Source of the DNA: Anthonomus grandis grandis | Lineage: Eukaryota; Arthropoda; Insecta; Coleoptera; Curculionidae | Assembly (NCBI RefSeq): GCF_022605725.1 | Contig: NC_065557.1 | Coordinates: 27,283,256 to 27,347,255 of the forward strand | DNA length: 64,000 nt | Reading direction: 5' to 3' | In this document: positions 1-11,800 of the stretch, piece by piece | Numbering within the stretch: the first letter of the stretch is position 1 | How the letters are laid out: every line of letters begins with the position of its first letter | Notes under the pieces: model-generated | What the model was told of the DNA's origin: nothing | The model's input: only the letters and a program-made list of their open reading frames with translations | Databases searched by the model: none | Translations under genes and position numbers: made by a program

Positions 1-2792
1 TCTTATTAGAATTACTCACAAATGGGAAAATAAACTAAATATATGTGGAAACTATAATCAGACCTCAAGAAATAAAAAATAAAAGACAGGGTAAACAAAA
101 TATATACAAGAGTATTCACTTAAGCAGAACGCTGCTTTTTTGTATGTTTTTCTATTCTGTTCAACAATTTCTAATGAATTTAAGCATAATTAGAGAGAAA
201 GTGAGAAAAATATTTAATTAGGTTACAAAGATCCAGTTGGAAAAAAATTTAAAGTGTAAATAGTTGATAATTAAGAGTTTAATAACTATATAAATTAAAT
301 TAATAATTTTAGTAATTAAACTAGTATACATTATAAACGATACCAGACCATAATACTTCAAGTCCAGAAACTTAAAAAGCATCAATAAATATGTGACACG
401 CGCTGTGTCGGCAAATTATCCGGATGTATATGTGATATTTTACTTAGCTCTTATTATTTCCAACAAAATCAACTTTCTGAAATTTCTATCGATTAATATG
501 CCATTTAACAAAAACGCCACTGCTGCAAAATATCAAAATAATATGGTTAATGGTGTTTCTTGAAGACATGCAAATATTTACGAAAAAAATCTATGAATGT
601 CTGTCCTAAACGTTTTCTAAAACTTTAGATATTTGGTTCATATGTTCTATCATAGATATATTGTCATCTACGTCAAGCATTGAAAAATGAATTGGACAAA
701 AGACAAAGACTGGCGTACATGATGAAAAAATGTTAAAAAGTTATGGTGTGTAGGATAAGAAAAAAAAACTGTTTAATTGTTAAGGTCTCTTTACCATACT
801 AAAAAATTAGACTTCATGATGAAAACCAAGGAAAGTTATCCATGTTCTCGAGATATAGATTATCGGTAACTTTAAGAAATACAGAAAATTGTGTCGTAAG
901 TAGTCGCTCGGAGAGTTAGTTAAAAGTTATAAAACTTGCTCAAAAGTTGATGATTTAGTGTACTGCAACAATAAATGAATCTGATATTAATAAAGAACTT
1001 TAAAAAATTAAGAAAAGGTGTCTGGCCTCTGTACAATAAACATGGTTTCATATATCACAACGCAAATAATCAATACCAGAACATTAAAAGCAGCTGAACT
1101 TCTTTTTAATTGTCAGTTTTTAGTAGCATTATGATTTTTTTTAACTTCATCTCGATAAGAACTTTTTACTATAATAACTATCGACATAAAATTTAATCTC
1201 TACATGATGTAAGTAATATGCGCTTTTGGTGAATTTTTAAACATTCACATTTAAAACATTCTCAGTATAACTTTTTATTATTGTAAAAAAAATTAAAGTA
1301 AAGAAATATTAAGTTGGGTTTGAAGTCCTCAGATGTACTGTTTTTATTGTTATAAGGCAAAAAACCACCTTTACCATTATAACAGAGGCCCAATATCTTT
1401 TTTCAACTGAAAGATTGAGTTTTTTAGAAGTAATATCGAATTTTATAAATATTTTCGGTATTAATAAAATATTGCAGAAAGTTGATATCAGTCTAGCTGA
1501 TGTGATAAACAACTAACGAGTGCTGATTAAAGTGGTGATGCACGAACGGTGTTCGAAGTTTATAAAAAGAAAGTGTTGAGCTGAAGGAAAATAAAGTTAC
1601 AGGCTAACGAATCACGAGATGGGGAAATTTTAGTTATCAGGTAGTACTAATTTTCGGGTGAGAATTTTTAATGTCATTCTTGATAATGACGATTTTGAAT
1701 TAGAAAAAGATGCCCAACATATAAAAAGATTAATAATTAATATAGAAAGACAAAAAATTTTTAGTAAAGATTCGAGGAAAACTTGTAATTCAGATCTTCA
1801 GTTCATATTCGAAGATGAAATGACTGTACAAAAAAAGTACTGAACAAAACTTGAAATATAACTTGCCATCGTACCTCTTGAAACTCTTGCGGACAAATTA
1901 GTTAACTGAGTTCCCAAATTTGGAAATGGTACATGGTATATTCAATATATTAGCGTGAACCAATTGTAGCGCAGAACGTTTTGGACATGTCAAATGTTTA
2001 AAAAAAAAATTAAAAACTATTTATGTTTAACTATCCCTGAAAATCATTTGAGTAGTTTGACCCTCCTATGCAATGAGTAGTGCTATGCAGATTGTGTGAA
2101 CTTAATACCATAGTTTTTGCACTATGAAAAGTCAGACGTGTTTACATTTGAACTTAATCCTGATTGAGCAGCAGTTATCTCATTCTTTATATATTTTTAC
2201 TTTATCTTTTATCTATTATCCTTTTTTTTGTTTTCATTAATAAATATTCTTAATAAATATTTATATTATATAATTATTTTTCTATGATTCTTCAATAAAT
2301 GAATACAATTACGTGAAGTTTTTAGTAAATCCACTCCTAATTACTTTACAATTCAGTTTATGGATATCTATAAATGTTATTTAAAATGTTTATATTTTCA
2401 ACGCCCTACATCTCAGAAACGAATTCTCCGGACATAAAAACATTTTTTTCTTAAAATGACCTAAAACAAATCAATGCAATGTACATTTATTATTATTAAA
2501 CAGTCACATTTTCAATATTTACCTCACTCATAGGGTACGTTAACTAATATTAATGTTTAGCAAGTCTCAAGACTAATTTTAATAACGAACATATATATTT
2601 TTTCATTATCACATCTGCAATATGAATAACATAGTCCTCGAGCAAAAAACCTTTATGTTTTAGATAATAATCATGTCTTACTACAAATTGCGGGACAAAA
2701 TTAAAGGTTCTCGTAGGTAGAAGAAGAATAAATATTATATAACTAGTGTCTAGTGCATAATTATAACATAATAAACGTAGCTTTATCTATAG
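1..2792. other. Non-coding stretch upstream of first visible APC exon
   Basis: No exon or recognisable gene is visible. It should be intron or upstream sequence of the APC gene, because the first exon found at 2793 is open at its 5' side and begins with a splice acceptor. A 60-codon open frame at 1658-1843 has no recognisable domain. Two weak transposon scraps are suggested: about 545-660, which resembles 47415-47520 (shared word GTCCTAAACGT), and about 2400-2450, which reads like the end of an insect mariner or MITE. The rest is low-complexity AT-rich DNA. Confidence 0.5.
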
Positions 2793-3007
2793 GCATTTCA
2801 AAAAGAAGCAGACATGTCACAGAGTGCCAAATCCCTTGACTTGGATTCGATGAAGCTACCTTCTCAGCCTCAGTCTTTAAGCAACAGTATGACAAGTTTC
2901 GACAAAGCCGCACCGAAAAGTCCGAAGATGGCATCCAGGAAAAAAAATATGTCTAGCAATATTTTGGTCAAACGCGCGCTGAGTAATTCAGCTAACCATA
3001 CGTCAAG
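2793..3007 (+). CDS. Apc: APC exon a (first visible)
   Basis: Acceptor TTTATCTATAG ends at 2792 and donor AAG|GTAAAT follows 3007. The frame is open from the first base (AFQKEADMSQ...), so the ATG at 2814 is an internal methionine, not the start. It encodes residues 1-72 of the visible fragment, including a DLDSMKLPSQ...SNSMTSF stretch that resembles two PPS motifs in the next exon. The end is Lys/Ser/Arg-rich. It leaves phase 2; the last two bases AG plus C from the next exon make Ser. No catalytic or folded domain is visible. Confidence 0.82.
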
Positions 3008-3194
3008 GTAAATCAATGTAGTAATACAAATTTGCAATTTTTTATTTTTTTCATTGATTGTTAAGTACCTGAAATAAAAACAAACCTTTTCTTTGTGTCT
3101 TCTATTTTTATCAGTCTTTATCAAGAATAAATGAATTTTTCAAGTTGACATTTGAGGTATATTGTTATCTTTATTTTGAATTATCTTAATTGTA

Positions 3195-3225
3195 AACGCT
3201 TAGGGTCCGTTGTACCCTAAGCGTT
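3195..3225. repeat. Perfect 12-bp hairpin
   Basis: AACGCTTAGGGT and its exact reverse complement ACCCTAAGCGTT are separated by 7 bases, inside an APC intron. It could be a tiny foldback or transposon end; nothing else supports a function. Confidence 0.6.
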
Positions 3226-3482
3226 ACTATAAACAAACATATATGGCATGTTGGGGATCTTATTGAATTTCCACCATAAAAATAAAATATAAGCTCTGAT
3301 AGAAGTAGAATCATTTAAACACTATAAAAATAACATAAAAGCTGTTGAAAATAAACTTAATAAACAATAATTCTTTATATAAAAGGCTTAAACAGACCTC
3401 CTTTGGCTAAACAATAAGGTAACCTATCATAAAAGCTATTTCGTAGTTCCAAAAGGGTTTCTGATTATATGGAATTAGCAGA

Positions 3483-3640
3483 TTAAACAATTTTCTTTCG
3501 CAACTCCTTTAAGTTTGTTCGCCTAGTAAAATCGTGTTTGTAAGGCCTTAAAATCTCAAAAATAAAAGTCATCTGGAGACAAATCTGAAGATCTAGGAAG
3601 TTATTTAATATCGCCAGTCCCACTAATAAGATGGTCAGCA
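3483..3640 (-). pseudogene. Mariner-like transposase C-terminal scrap
   Basis: Read on the minus strand with stops, the sequence gives SSDLSPDDFYF, then DFKALQT and ANKL. This is the pattern of the last catalytic block of DD41D mariner transposases (RSPDLxPLDFFLWGxLK). The open frame that crosses this region is a shadow in another frame. No ends are recognisable and decay is advanced. Confidence 0.45.
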
Positions 3641-4627
3641 AAAAATATTTGTTACGAATTCTTTTATCATACCCCAGGTTTAAATCAGGGCAGAAAAAAT
3701 TCGTTTTGCATCGACGGAAGGTATTTTTGGGCATTTAAAGTACCGTCAATAAAAAATGGCTCAATACTCACCCAAACTTTCAACTTTTGAGGTAATGAGT
3801 ACGGATTTAAAAACTTCTGAGCTCATTTCCCAAGAACATCAAGCAATGGAAGGATTGTGTTTCCCTTGTAATGGAAAAGAAGGTCCATACCCAGTTCCTA
3901 CCCAAAACTTCTACTTGATGTTGTTGAATTCACTTCTAGGGGACTACAAAGCATTTTTTTCGGTACTTCGTACTCCTGGATCCTTTCCATTTTGGAGGTT
4001 CTTGGTATCTGGAGTTCAGTGGTATTTATGACAATCTTGAAGACAAAAGGATGTGTCAAAATTCGAAACCAGATTTAAAATTGGTTATTCGCAAGGAATC
4101 GGTCTATTTTCAAATGTCATTAAAAACAAATCCCTACATTGTACTGCCCTATTACTTTCATTTAACCATTTAATAATTTGAACTCTTTCGAAAAGCGTAT
4201 TAACAGCCCTATTAGAATAAGAAAAAAAATAATAGCGCTTTAAAATAACAGCGCAGTATGCAATCACACAGGAAAATAAGCCATGCCGATATTATTATTG
4301 TTATTTCATAAAAAGTAAAAACATATATCAGGATGTTTTTTAAGATTTTTTTTACCAAATTTTTCTTAATTTTATTAATCCTTGTTAGGTTTCATATTAA
4401 AAAAAAAACTGCCACCAATACTACCAAAAATATTGTTTAATAAATAATAAATATTTCAGTGATAGAGGAGCTACTTGAATTTTAAGTTTTCTGAATATAT
4501 TCTTTTGGATAGTTAGTAATATGTAAATATCTAATGTTCTACTCGTTATATTATTTTGTCTTAACATAGCCACCTACTATTTACCCTATCTTAAAGTAAG
4601 CCTAATTAAGTTAAAACCTATTTTTAG

Positions 4628-5039
4628 CCTGGAAAATTTGGATAACAGCATATCTAACATCGAACAACTTAATCCACCATCAGAATTGCAGCATTTGGTA
4701 GACTTAGATAGTAGTATTACAAGCATTGCAAGTCTTCCACGGGAGGACATAGACTTAAAACCGGAATTTGTCATAAATGCAAGCTTAACTGCCAAAAATA
4801 ATCAAGACTCTAAACCACATCCAATATTTAATGTGAAACAGCCTTTTGTGACTTCCACATTAAATAGTATTAATGCTGATCTAGAGCTGATGAATCCTCC
4901 ATCGATTTTTAATGATATTACCGATATGTGCAATTCCTTGGCCGATTTTTCACCTGATAGCGTTCATACTCAGGCTACTACGTTTCAAGATTGCCTCACC
5001 CATATTTCTGACAATACATATGCTGATGTTACCTTAGCG
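4628..5039 (+). CDS. Apc: APC exon b, acidic PPS-motif region
   Basis: Acceptor TTTTTAG ends at 4627; donor GCG|GTAAGT follows 5039. It encodes fragment residues 72-209, beginning SLENLDNSISNIEQ. Two related motifs sit about 75 residues apart: EQLNPPSELQHLVDLDSS and ELMNPPSIFNDITDMCNS. Each is a hydrophobic-N-P-P-S core followed by an acidic or Ser segment. The composition is acidic and Ser-rich. The exon reads into the intron for 25 codons before a stop, so the splice choice rests on the consensus donor and the clean in-frame join to 5735. The function of the motif is unknown to me. Confidence 0.85.
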
Positions 5040-5734
5040 GTAAGTGACATATTTTCAAACATTGCTACATATTTATATAAAAAAAATATTATTCGAAATA
5101 ATATGTTCGTTTAACGTTTGTTCTAGGGATCAGGGATCTTGAAATTTTCATACTTTAAAAAAATATCTTCGTGACTTTTGGCCATGCTAAACTTATACAA
5201 AAGTTTACAATGTCTTCATATATTGAAGTATAGAATGCAAAAAAAAAATTATATTAAGGCGAATGAAATTACACACATAAATTTGTCATATAAATACATA
5301 TTTCTTATTTTAGTTAAAGCTGTTTTCCGAACATTAAAGATATATAATATTTAATATATATATTATAATATTTAATCTTAAAAGATTTATTTGTAAATGA
5401 CAACTCTTAAACTTGTCGGGTGACCTTTTTGATAATATACTTCAAAAATAATATCTTCCTTAAATCATTCTATGTATTAAATATAAATGATTAATATAGA
5501 CAAATTAATGAAAAACTAAAAAAATACCTTTTGTTATTGGCCGTACCTTTTAAAATAAAACGTCATAGAATTTAGAATGTCGATAAAATAATGAAAAAAA
5601 AAAGTTTTATCATAATATTTTAACTGAGAAAAAAAAACTTGTTTCCGTAGCTTCTAAGTAGCCATTTAAAATATTTAAATGACCAACAACAAAAAAAGTT
5701 TAAATTAGTTCTATAATACTTACTTGCGTTTTAG

Positions 5735-5880
5735 AATGACATAACGGAATTCAGTGATGCTAACAGTATAACTCCTATTCAATCTGATATTAGCAGTGTT
5801 GAAAGCACTCCAAAAAGAATAGTTAAACCTTTGACCAAAAATATGATGACAAAACAACGAAGAAATATGGCTAGAGACAG
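5735..5880 (+). CDS. Apc: APC exon c
   Basis: Acceptor TGCGTTTTAG ends at 5734; donor ACAG|GTAAAA follows 5880. Residues 210-258 read NDITEFSDANSIT and then a basic segment TPKRIVKPLTKNMMTKQRR. The RIVKPL core recurs in exon g as PRIVKPL and resembles RILKPG in vertebrate APC. The exon is too short to appear as an ATG-started open frame of 60 codons, but both splice sites and the phases (0 in, 2 out) agree with its neighbours. A Harbinger-type MITE lies 107 bp downstream in the intron. Confidence 0.85.
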
Positions 5881-5987
5881 GTAAAAATTTTTCAACAAAA
5901 AATTATTTACCAGAAACATTCACTTAGTTTAGTCAAAAATAAACAACTATTTTTTTCTCAACTCTGAAAACAACTTATAGCAACTAA

Positions 5988-6184
5988 GGGCGGCCGTACA
6001 CGAGCGACTTTTTGCAAACAAACCGACCACAATTCTGCGGTCGCGTCTCGCAGAATTGTGGCAAACTTCGACTGCAGCTCGACTCCCGTGTATGGCATAA
6101 ACTGGTATTCCTTCGTTCGCCGAGACGCGACCGCTGAATTGTGATCGGTATGACTGCAAAAAAGTCGCTCGTGTACTGCCGCCC
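5988..6184. mobile_element. PIF/Harbinger-type MITE, 197 bp
   Basis: The ends are inverted repeats of about 29 bp (GGGCGGCCGTACACGAGCGA against GGGCGGCAGTACACGAGCGA), flanked by TAA on both sides (5985-5987 and 6185-6187). A 3-bp TWA target duplication and a GGG start are typical of PIF/Harbinger. It is much more GC-rich than its surroundings and has further internal inverted segments around GCGGTCGCGTCTCG. It has no coding capacity. It lies between APC exons c and d, within 110 bp of each, and on the minus strand makes a meaningless 70-codon open frame. Confidence 0.8.
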
Positions 6185-6282
6185 TAAGAGATATTCTGGT
6201 CAGAAAAAGCTAAACATTTAATTATATATGACTGTAAATACGAATATATTGATTTTATTAAAATTAACTTTTCATTATTTAG

Positions 6283-6690
6283 ATACAAAACCTATGTGGT
6301 AGCAGCCGAAAAAGTTATGCAAGAATCTATAGAGTTGGAAACCAAGGTTAAAGAGTTTCAACCTAGCTTGGAAGAACGCAATGAATTGCTAATCGATGAC
6401 TACAAGACGGTTAATGAACTTGCGGAAAAAGAGGATGATCAAAGTATATGCAGTAATACATATATCGTGAAATCTCCAAAGCGAGCATCAAATGAACGAA
6501 GAAGATTGGATAAATCAAGATTTGAAACAAAAGTTATCGATGTCTCCGCTTTACAAGCAAGTACTGATTCTATTAAACCAGAAACCAGCGACGCAGAGTC
6601 AAAGAATTCCAGTGCTAGCCCTAGTCCAACAAGAACTAAACTGAGTATCAGAAGAAATTTCTTGCAGAAAAGACTTGAAAATAAGGAAAG
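6283..6690 (+). CDS. Apc: APC exon d, charged helical region
   Basis: Acceptor TTCATTATTTAG ends at 6282; donor GAAAG|GTATAC follows 6690. Residues 258-394 begin RYKTYVVAAEKVMQE and continue with Glu/Lys-rich sequence (IELETKVKEFQPSLEERNE), probably helical. It then becomes Ser/Pro-rich (NSSASPSPTRTKLS) and ends basic (RNFLQKRLENKER). In phase 2, out phase 2. Tracts of SP and TP would suit phosphorylation by kinases acting on APC, but this is inference. No homologous domain is recognised. Confidence 0.88.
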
Positions 6691-8461
6691 GTATACATTA
6701 TACATTTTAAATTGACAATAATTTTCTGTTTTCAAGTTTTGCGTGCAAAAAATCTGGTATTTTTGAGTTGTTATTTTTGCGCAAATCCCTTTTTTTATTA
6801 CTTTTACTTTAACAAGATAAATATATAAAATCCATATAATTTACCGAAGTTCAGGAATTGTTAAAAAAATAAGTTTGAGAACTACCTTATATTCTGTCCC
6901 GATTTACTTTTTTCTTAATGTTAAATTACAGATATAAAGAGACAAACAGATGCATATTCCAATGCGTTAGCAATGGTATAGGAAAAAAAACCTAAAAGTG
7001 TCACTGGTCTTTGTATTCGATGAATTTGTGGCTTAGTTTTCGGTTCGAGGGTTTAATAATAGGCGTGATTCGCACTGTAGTGGTTTAATATACAGGGTCC
7101 TGCAACAGTGCGTCGGTCTTCCATAAAGCCTAAAAAAATTAGGTTAAAATTTTCTAATCTCTTAAAAAATTTTTGGGACCTGATGGCGCATATCTGGAAA
7201 ATATTTTGAAGTATACAGGATGCTTCAAAAAAGTAGGGCGATATAAGCAGCATTTTTTTAAAATGGAATGCCATTCTTTTTATTTTATTTTTAAGACCGC
7301 CTTAGGCTACCTAGTATACGCGCTAAATATGCCTGCTTTGTCATGCGCAGTTTGACTGCAATACAATTACGAAAATATATAAATAAAGGGTGATAAAAAC
7401 AAAGAAATAATAAAATGTATAGCTATCATAAATTCGTTACCAAAACACAGAATCTATGCAACTTACACTTCAACTAGTCAGCCAGAAAAGCCAAAACTGG
7501 GTATAAGGGTTATAAATTTGTTTTACTTTTGTACGTCATGAAAAAAATGGCGAGTAATTCTTTGAATTACGGAAAATTATGCTTCGTCAACCAGCGGCTG
7601 TCTTGTGGAGTGTGTGTCACCACTGGGGGGGTGAGAAAAGTATCTTAATAAAAGCCTATTAATTCAACAAGCCTACAGCTTTTAATAAAGAAAATAGATT
7701 TTTTAAAGGAATCAAACAAGTCGAACGTTAATGGCAGCTTTCTCTCACCTTCGCCAAGATCTTACCAATTCCAAAATGTCTTCCACCAACACCGCCATGA
7801 ACAAGGCTACAAGGAATTCTGGAATCCGTTTCGAGGAAGTGCTATCAAATAGTTTTCATTTCTATTAATCCTCTGTCAGACTCTTTTTAACAATCCATTT
7901 TGTATATGCAATTCGAATTAAGGAAATGTTCAGTGTTTCTCGTCTGTTCACACAATAGTTTCTTTCTTACTTTGATAGCGTTTTACTGAGATATGCACGA
8001 CTCAATTCCAAAGTTTGTCCAGTAATTAGATATGTTAAAACTGGAGATGTGCACATTGCTCTTTTTAGACCTTGAAACGCTTCTTCGCGGTCTGCTGACC
8101 AATTGAATACATAATATTGTCTGCCTTTTGTAGATATTTTGCAAGGTTGGCGAATGTTTTTAAAAGTCTTTGGTAATATATGCAAAGGCCCAGAAAGCTT
8201 CTTAACTAGTGTTTACCCGCTATTTTTCGATTTTCTTTACTGTATATGTCTCAGTCTTGACACCGTTTTCTGATATTACACATCCGAGGTATCGAACTTT
8301 TTTTTTGAAAGGAACAACATGTTTTACGACTTTTGGGAGCGTAAAAACATATTGCTCCAACGTTTTTTTAAATATTTTCCTATTATAATGACGTTATCTA
8401 GATAAACTATGCATGCTTCCCAATAAATATTTGCATATTTTATAAATTCTAATTCTTTCAG
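6691..8461. other. APC intron with transposon debris
   Basis: Holds the gypsy relic at 7735-8455. At 7087-7350, fragments with TACAGGGT- and TACAGGAT-type ends suggest decayed mariner or MITE pieces. Otherwise nothing recognised. Confidence 0.4.
7735..8455 (-). pseudogene. Ty3/gypsy retrotransposon pol relic (reverse transcriptase plus integrase zinc finger)
   Basis: On the minus strand, around 8410-8380, I read a C-I-V-Y-L-D-N-V-I-I block, the gypsy reverse-transcriptase catalytic YLDDVI motif with the second Asp changed to Asn. Then come VRYLGCVISENGVKTE (near 8300) and FNWSADREEAFQGLKRA (near 8080), both standard gypsy RT landmarks in the right order. Further on, near 7835-7745, HGGVGGRHFGIGKILAKVRE matches the integrase zinc-binding segment. 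The RNase H region between is deleted. Several frameshifts and stops make it inactive. No LTRs seen. Confidence 0.82.
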
Positions 8462-8612
8462 ATTTAGAACTCAAACACTCAGTGAAAGTAGTTTTGGATC
8501 ACCAGAAGTTCTCTCCGCATCTCCTCCTTGTGAGGGCAACGACCTTCAATTCATAGTTGAAAAAGAAGCTAATTTGGTGTTAAAAACTATAAGAGATAGC
8601 AAGTTACTAACT
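8462..8612 (+). CDS. Apc: APC exon e
   Basis: Acceptor AATTCTTTCAG ends at 8461; donor ACT|GTAAGC follows 8612. Residues 394-444 read RFRTQTLSESSFGSPEV, a Ser-rich patch, then a charged amphipathic stretch EKEANLVLKTIRDSKLL. The Ser-rich patch vaguely recalls the phospho-Ser part of a 20-residue beta-catenin repeat, but the Thr-Pro-x-x-Phe-Ser core is absent, so I do not call it one. The next intron is only 63 bp, much the shortest in the gene. Confidence 0.85.
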
Positions 8613-8675
8613 GTAAGCATTTTGTTTTTTGTGGTGTATTAACAATTGTTATTATTGTGTGCTAAACTTTTTTAG

Positions 8676-8873
8676 GAAGAAATGTTAGACTTGGAAACTT
8701 TAAGTTTAGTATCAAATGATGAAGATTCTGAACATAATTCTGGCAGTCCTATAAACTATAGGACTTATCACAGAAGTTGGAGTACGAGAAAGCCAGAGAC
8801 TCCAGTTGTATCATCTTATGAAACTCAGGGCAATTGTAAGGAAGAAAACACCAATTTACCTCTACCGCTCGAG
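8676..8873 (+). CDS. Apc: APC exon f
   Basis: Acceptor CTTTTTTAG ends at 8675; donor GAG|GTTTGT follows 8873. Residues 445-510 read EEMLDLETLSLVSNDEDS and then a Ser/Pro/Thr-rich tail. The acidic Leu-Ser block continues the charged helix of exon e across the 63-bp intron. Phase 0 on both sides. The 3.7-kb intron that follows holds a mariner relic. Confidence 0.86.
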
Positions 8874-11800
8874 GTTTGTATCTATTCTATACAATTACTA
8901 CAAACTGTATTATATATATAACTATTTCATTTTTATTGTATTTAAGAAAAATACGACATGAAAATACAAGCTGTAACAATTAAAAAATCGTGCCATTGCC
9001 ATGTTAAAAATAGTGGCCTGCTAAGCTAATTTGTAAAGATGTAACCCCTTTGTTTTTTGTAATACTATTGTCGCTAATTCAATATTTGGATTACGTTCAA
9101 ATGTACCCAACAATGAAATGGCGACACCGTCGCGTCGGTGTAAGTGAACCCGAGAATTTTGCCAAAAGCGTGTTCCAACAGTTGCTGCATGCCTGCTTTG
9201 CATGATTCGCCCTGAAAACTCGGGTGGTTTGAGTTATCATGTATTAATGTTTTCCACAGGTGTATTTCGAAATATTATTTAATTTTTTTATGGGCGAAAA
9301 TCAATAATTCATCATTTTTTATAGCGTAGTTAAAAGCTGCTTTTCTTGCATTATATACATAATTATGCTGCCAACAAATAAGTGTTGTTTATAGGGGAAG
9401 TCATAATAAAAAGAAACCAAAACAGCAATGTAAGTTCATACATAAGTACAAAACAAAACTACTAGGAAGAAATGTGGTACAGAAGTATGGCATCTTGAAA
9501 AGGTTTACATATAATTCTTATATTTTTGTTCACTTAGTAGATGTTCATTTATTATAGAATTCTCATGAAAGATGAAGTTATAAATATTTAATTCCGTATA
9601 TTTAATCTATTAATACTAGTTATTTTGTTTCAATTTTGCTTTTAAATACTTTTGGCTTTACAGCGCAGTACTATTCGTTTAAATAATTTAAAAAAAGGAG
9701 TTTCGAAAATCGAATTATTATCAATTAGGTATTATTTATTAGGTAGTTCATTTATATCTGATAATTTGATTAACAAAAATATAGATTTACAGAAGCAAAT
9801 TTAAAATTATTTAATTGAGTATTAAATCAATATCTCGGAGATAGTTTTATAAAGAATGTATTATACTTTAAGTCAATTAATGTATTTAGGGGATTTATTG
9901 ATTAGCATAGATAGTAATTCAAATTTAAGTTTTAATTTTTTTTTTAATTTGGCCTTAATATTTTAGCTGAACTGAAGTAATTGAAAAAAAATCAAAAAAG
10001 AAATAAAATTAACTGCGTTTACGGATTGATTGGGATTGTTAATTCGGTCCTTGTTTTAAATGAATATTTAACAAACTCCATTGATTGTGAATATATTTTA
10101 ATTATACACCTAAATCAAGATCCCCTCGAGAATCTATTTTCTCTAATAAAAAATAGCTGTAGATACAAAGCAAACTCAAGTATTCAGCAGTTCTTTGCAA
10201 TGTAACATTAATATCAAAAATTATTGAACAGTGGAATTTGTAAAGATGTCTAAAATTTTTTATAATAGGATGAAATTCCAGTGAAGTTTAATTTTCTAAT
10301 ATTGAACCCAATAAAAAGTATTGTTATTCCGAAATTGCATGTACAAGCAATATAAGTACGCTTAATCCAATATTGTAGTTAGCCATAAGAAATTTTTTTA
10401 AATTCATGTCAAAACAATACAATTATCTAGTGAACTTTGTCATACTCTAAAAAAGTAATAATATATGCAAGTCAGTTTATAAAATATTATTAAATAAAAC
10501 AAGAATGAATATACTAAACCTAGGTCCATGGCCGATTGATAAATAGCTATTTATAGTTATTAATTAAGATTCTAATTTATAATAACCTAAAATGGGAAAC
10601 TCAAAACATTATTAGCACATCTATAAAAAAATCTAATTATTAAGCTCATCGAAAATTATTCATTTCATCTACAAAAACTAAACCGAGGTCTTAAAAAAAA
10701 TGGGTTTTCAATCTATGAGAGCCACATTCTATTTTTTCTTTCTTTTACTTCTTTAAAATTTAAAATCAATTTATTAATTTTATGGTCTTTAAGTAATAAC
10801 CAGTCAGGATTCACCAAGAATATTGCGGTGTAGCTAAACTTGCCTTAGTCCCAAAATTCCAAAAAGTTAACAATACAGGGTATCCAAGATAACGATGAGG
10901 TATATGGGGTCTCAGAAGCGGTAGATGAGGTCAGTTAAATTAGAGAAAAATTGTGCAATTTGGTACTTACATAAATGCAATTCTAAAATTTAAAATTAAA
11001 ATTTCTTAAAATCTTTCTTTTTTTCATAACGTTATTTTAAAAGGTATGTTGAAACAAACATTATAATCACACTTATTCAGGGTGACAATTTAAAAACTTG
11101 AAATAGCCATATATTAGGAACAAAAAACTGAATAAAAAGCCGCTGAAAACAGTTTTTATAAAATGAAGGGGGAACAAAAACAAGCATATTATCTCACCCT
11201 TATCTGGATACCCTTTGGATAGGATGAGACACACCAGTGCTTTCCTTAGAAAGCCACATTTCATAAAATTCTTCTCTGTTGATTAAGGAAAGCAAATAAA
11301 AATAGTATTTTGTAATTTTTATTTAATTAATTGTTGAAAATAATTTCGGTAATTTTGAAGAAAATAATAAAGCCTGCTTTCAAATTCTTGACGTATATTT
11401 ACAAATGTTTCTCTGATATAGCTTTATTTGGCTTCTTATCTTCGTTCTTCTTATCTTCGCTTCTTCTTGTCGTTTTAAAATAAGTAACTTCCTAACAGGT
11501 ATTATTTGTTGCAGGCTAACTATAATTAGAGGAATTTTTGAAAAAAAAATGAGTAAATTTCTGATCAATCCATTGCTCTAGTGACTCAGCTTGCATTTTA
11601 GAAACCACAGATTTTAGGGGACCCCACAAAAAAAGTCAAAAGATGCTAGGGCCGTTTGGCCATTCAATCTGCTGCCAATCCACTGGTTAGGATAATAATA
11701 ATTCCAACCATTGCCTAAAGGAAACTACATAGTGAGGAGGTCCTCTAATTATACCACCTCGTATCTTCTACCGTTGCCGAGATCCCCATACTGGTCATCC

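Larger units (their letters stand above)
3008..4627. other. APC intron; hairpin and possible transposon debris
   Basis: Besides the mariner scrap at 3483-3640 and the hairpin at 3195-3225, an open frame of 91 codons at 3756-4031 has no recognisable domain on either strand. It is probably decayed mobile DNA. The remainder is AT-rich with nothing recognised. Confidence 0.4.

Noticed and set aside
2814..3011. ATG at 2814 as the start of a short gene
   Set aside because: The frame is open upstream to a splice acceptor at 2791-2792, and the exon joins the rest of APC in phase. It is an internal methionine.
3756..4031. 91-codon open frame as a gene
   Set aside because: No recognised domain on either strand, no splice context that joins APC, and surrounded by transposon scraps.
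8462..8612. 20-residue beta-catenin-binding repeat in APC exon e
   Set aside because: The Ser-rich part is suggestive, but the TPxxFSR core is missing.
10981..11264. Minus-strand 63-codon frame at 11073 as a small membrane protein
   Set aside because: It lies inside the long terminal repeat shared with 50465-50757.
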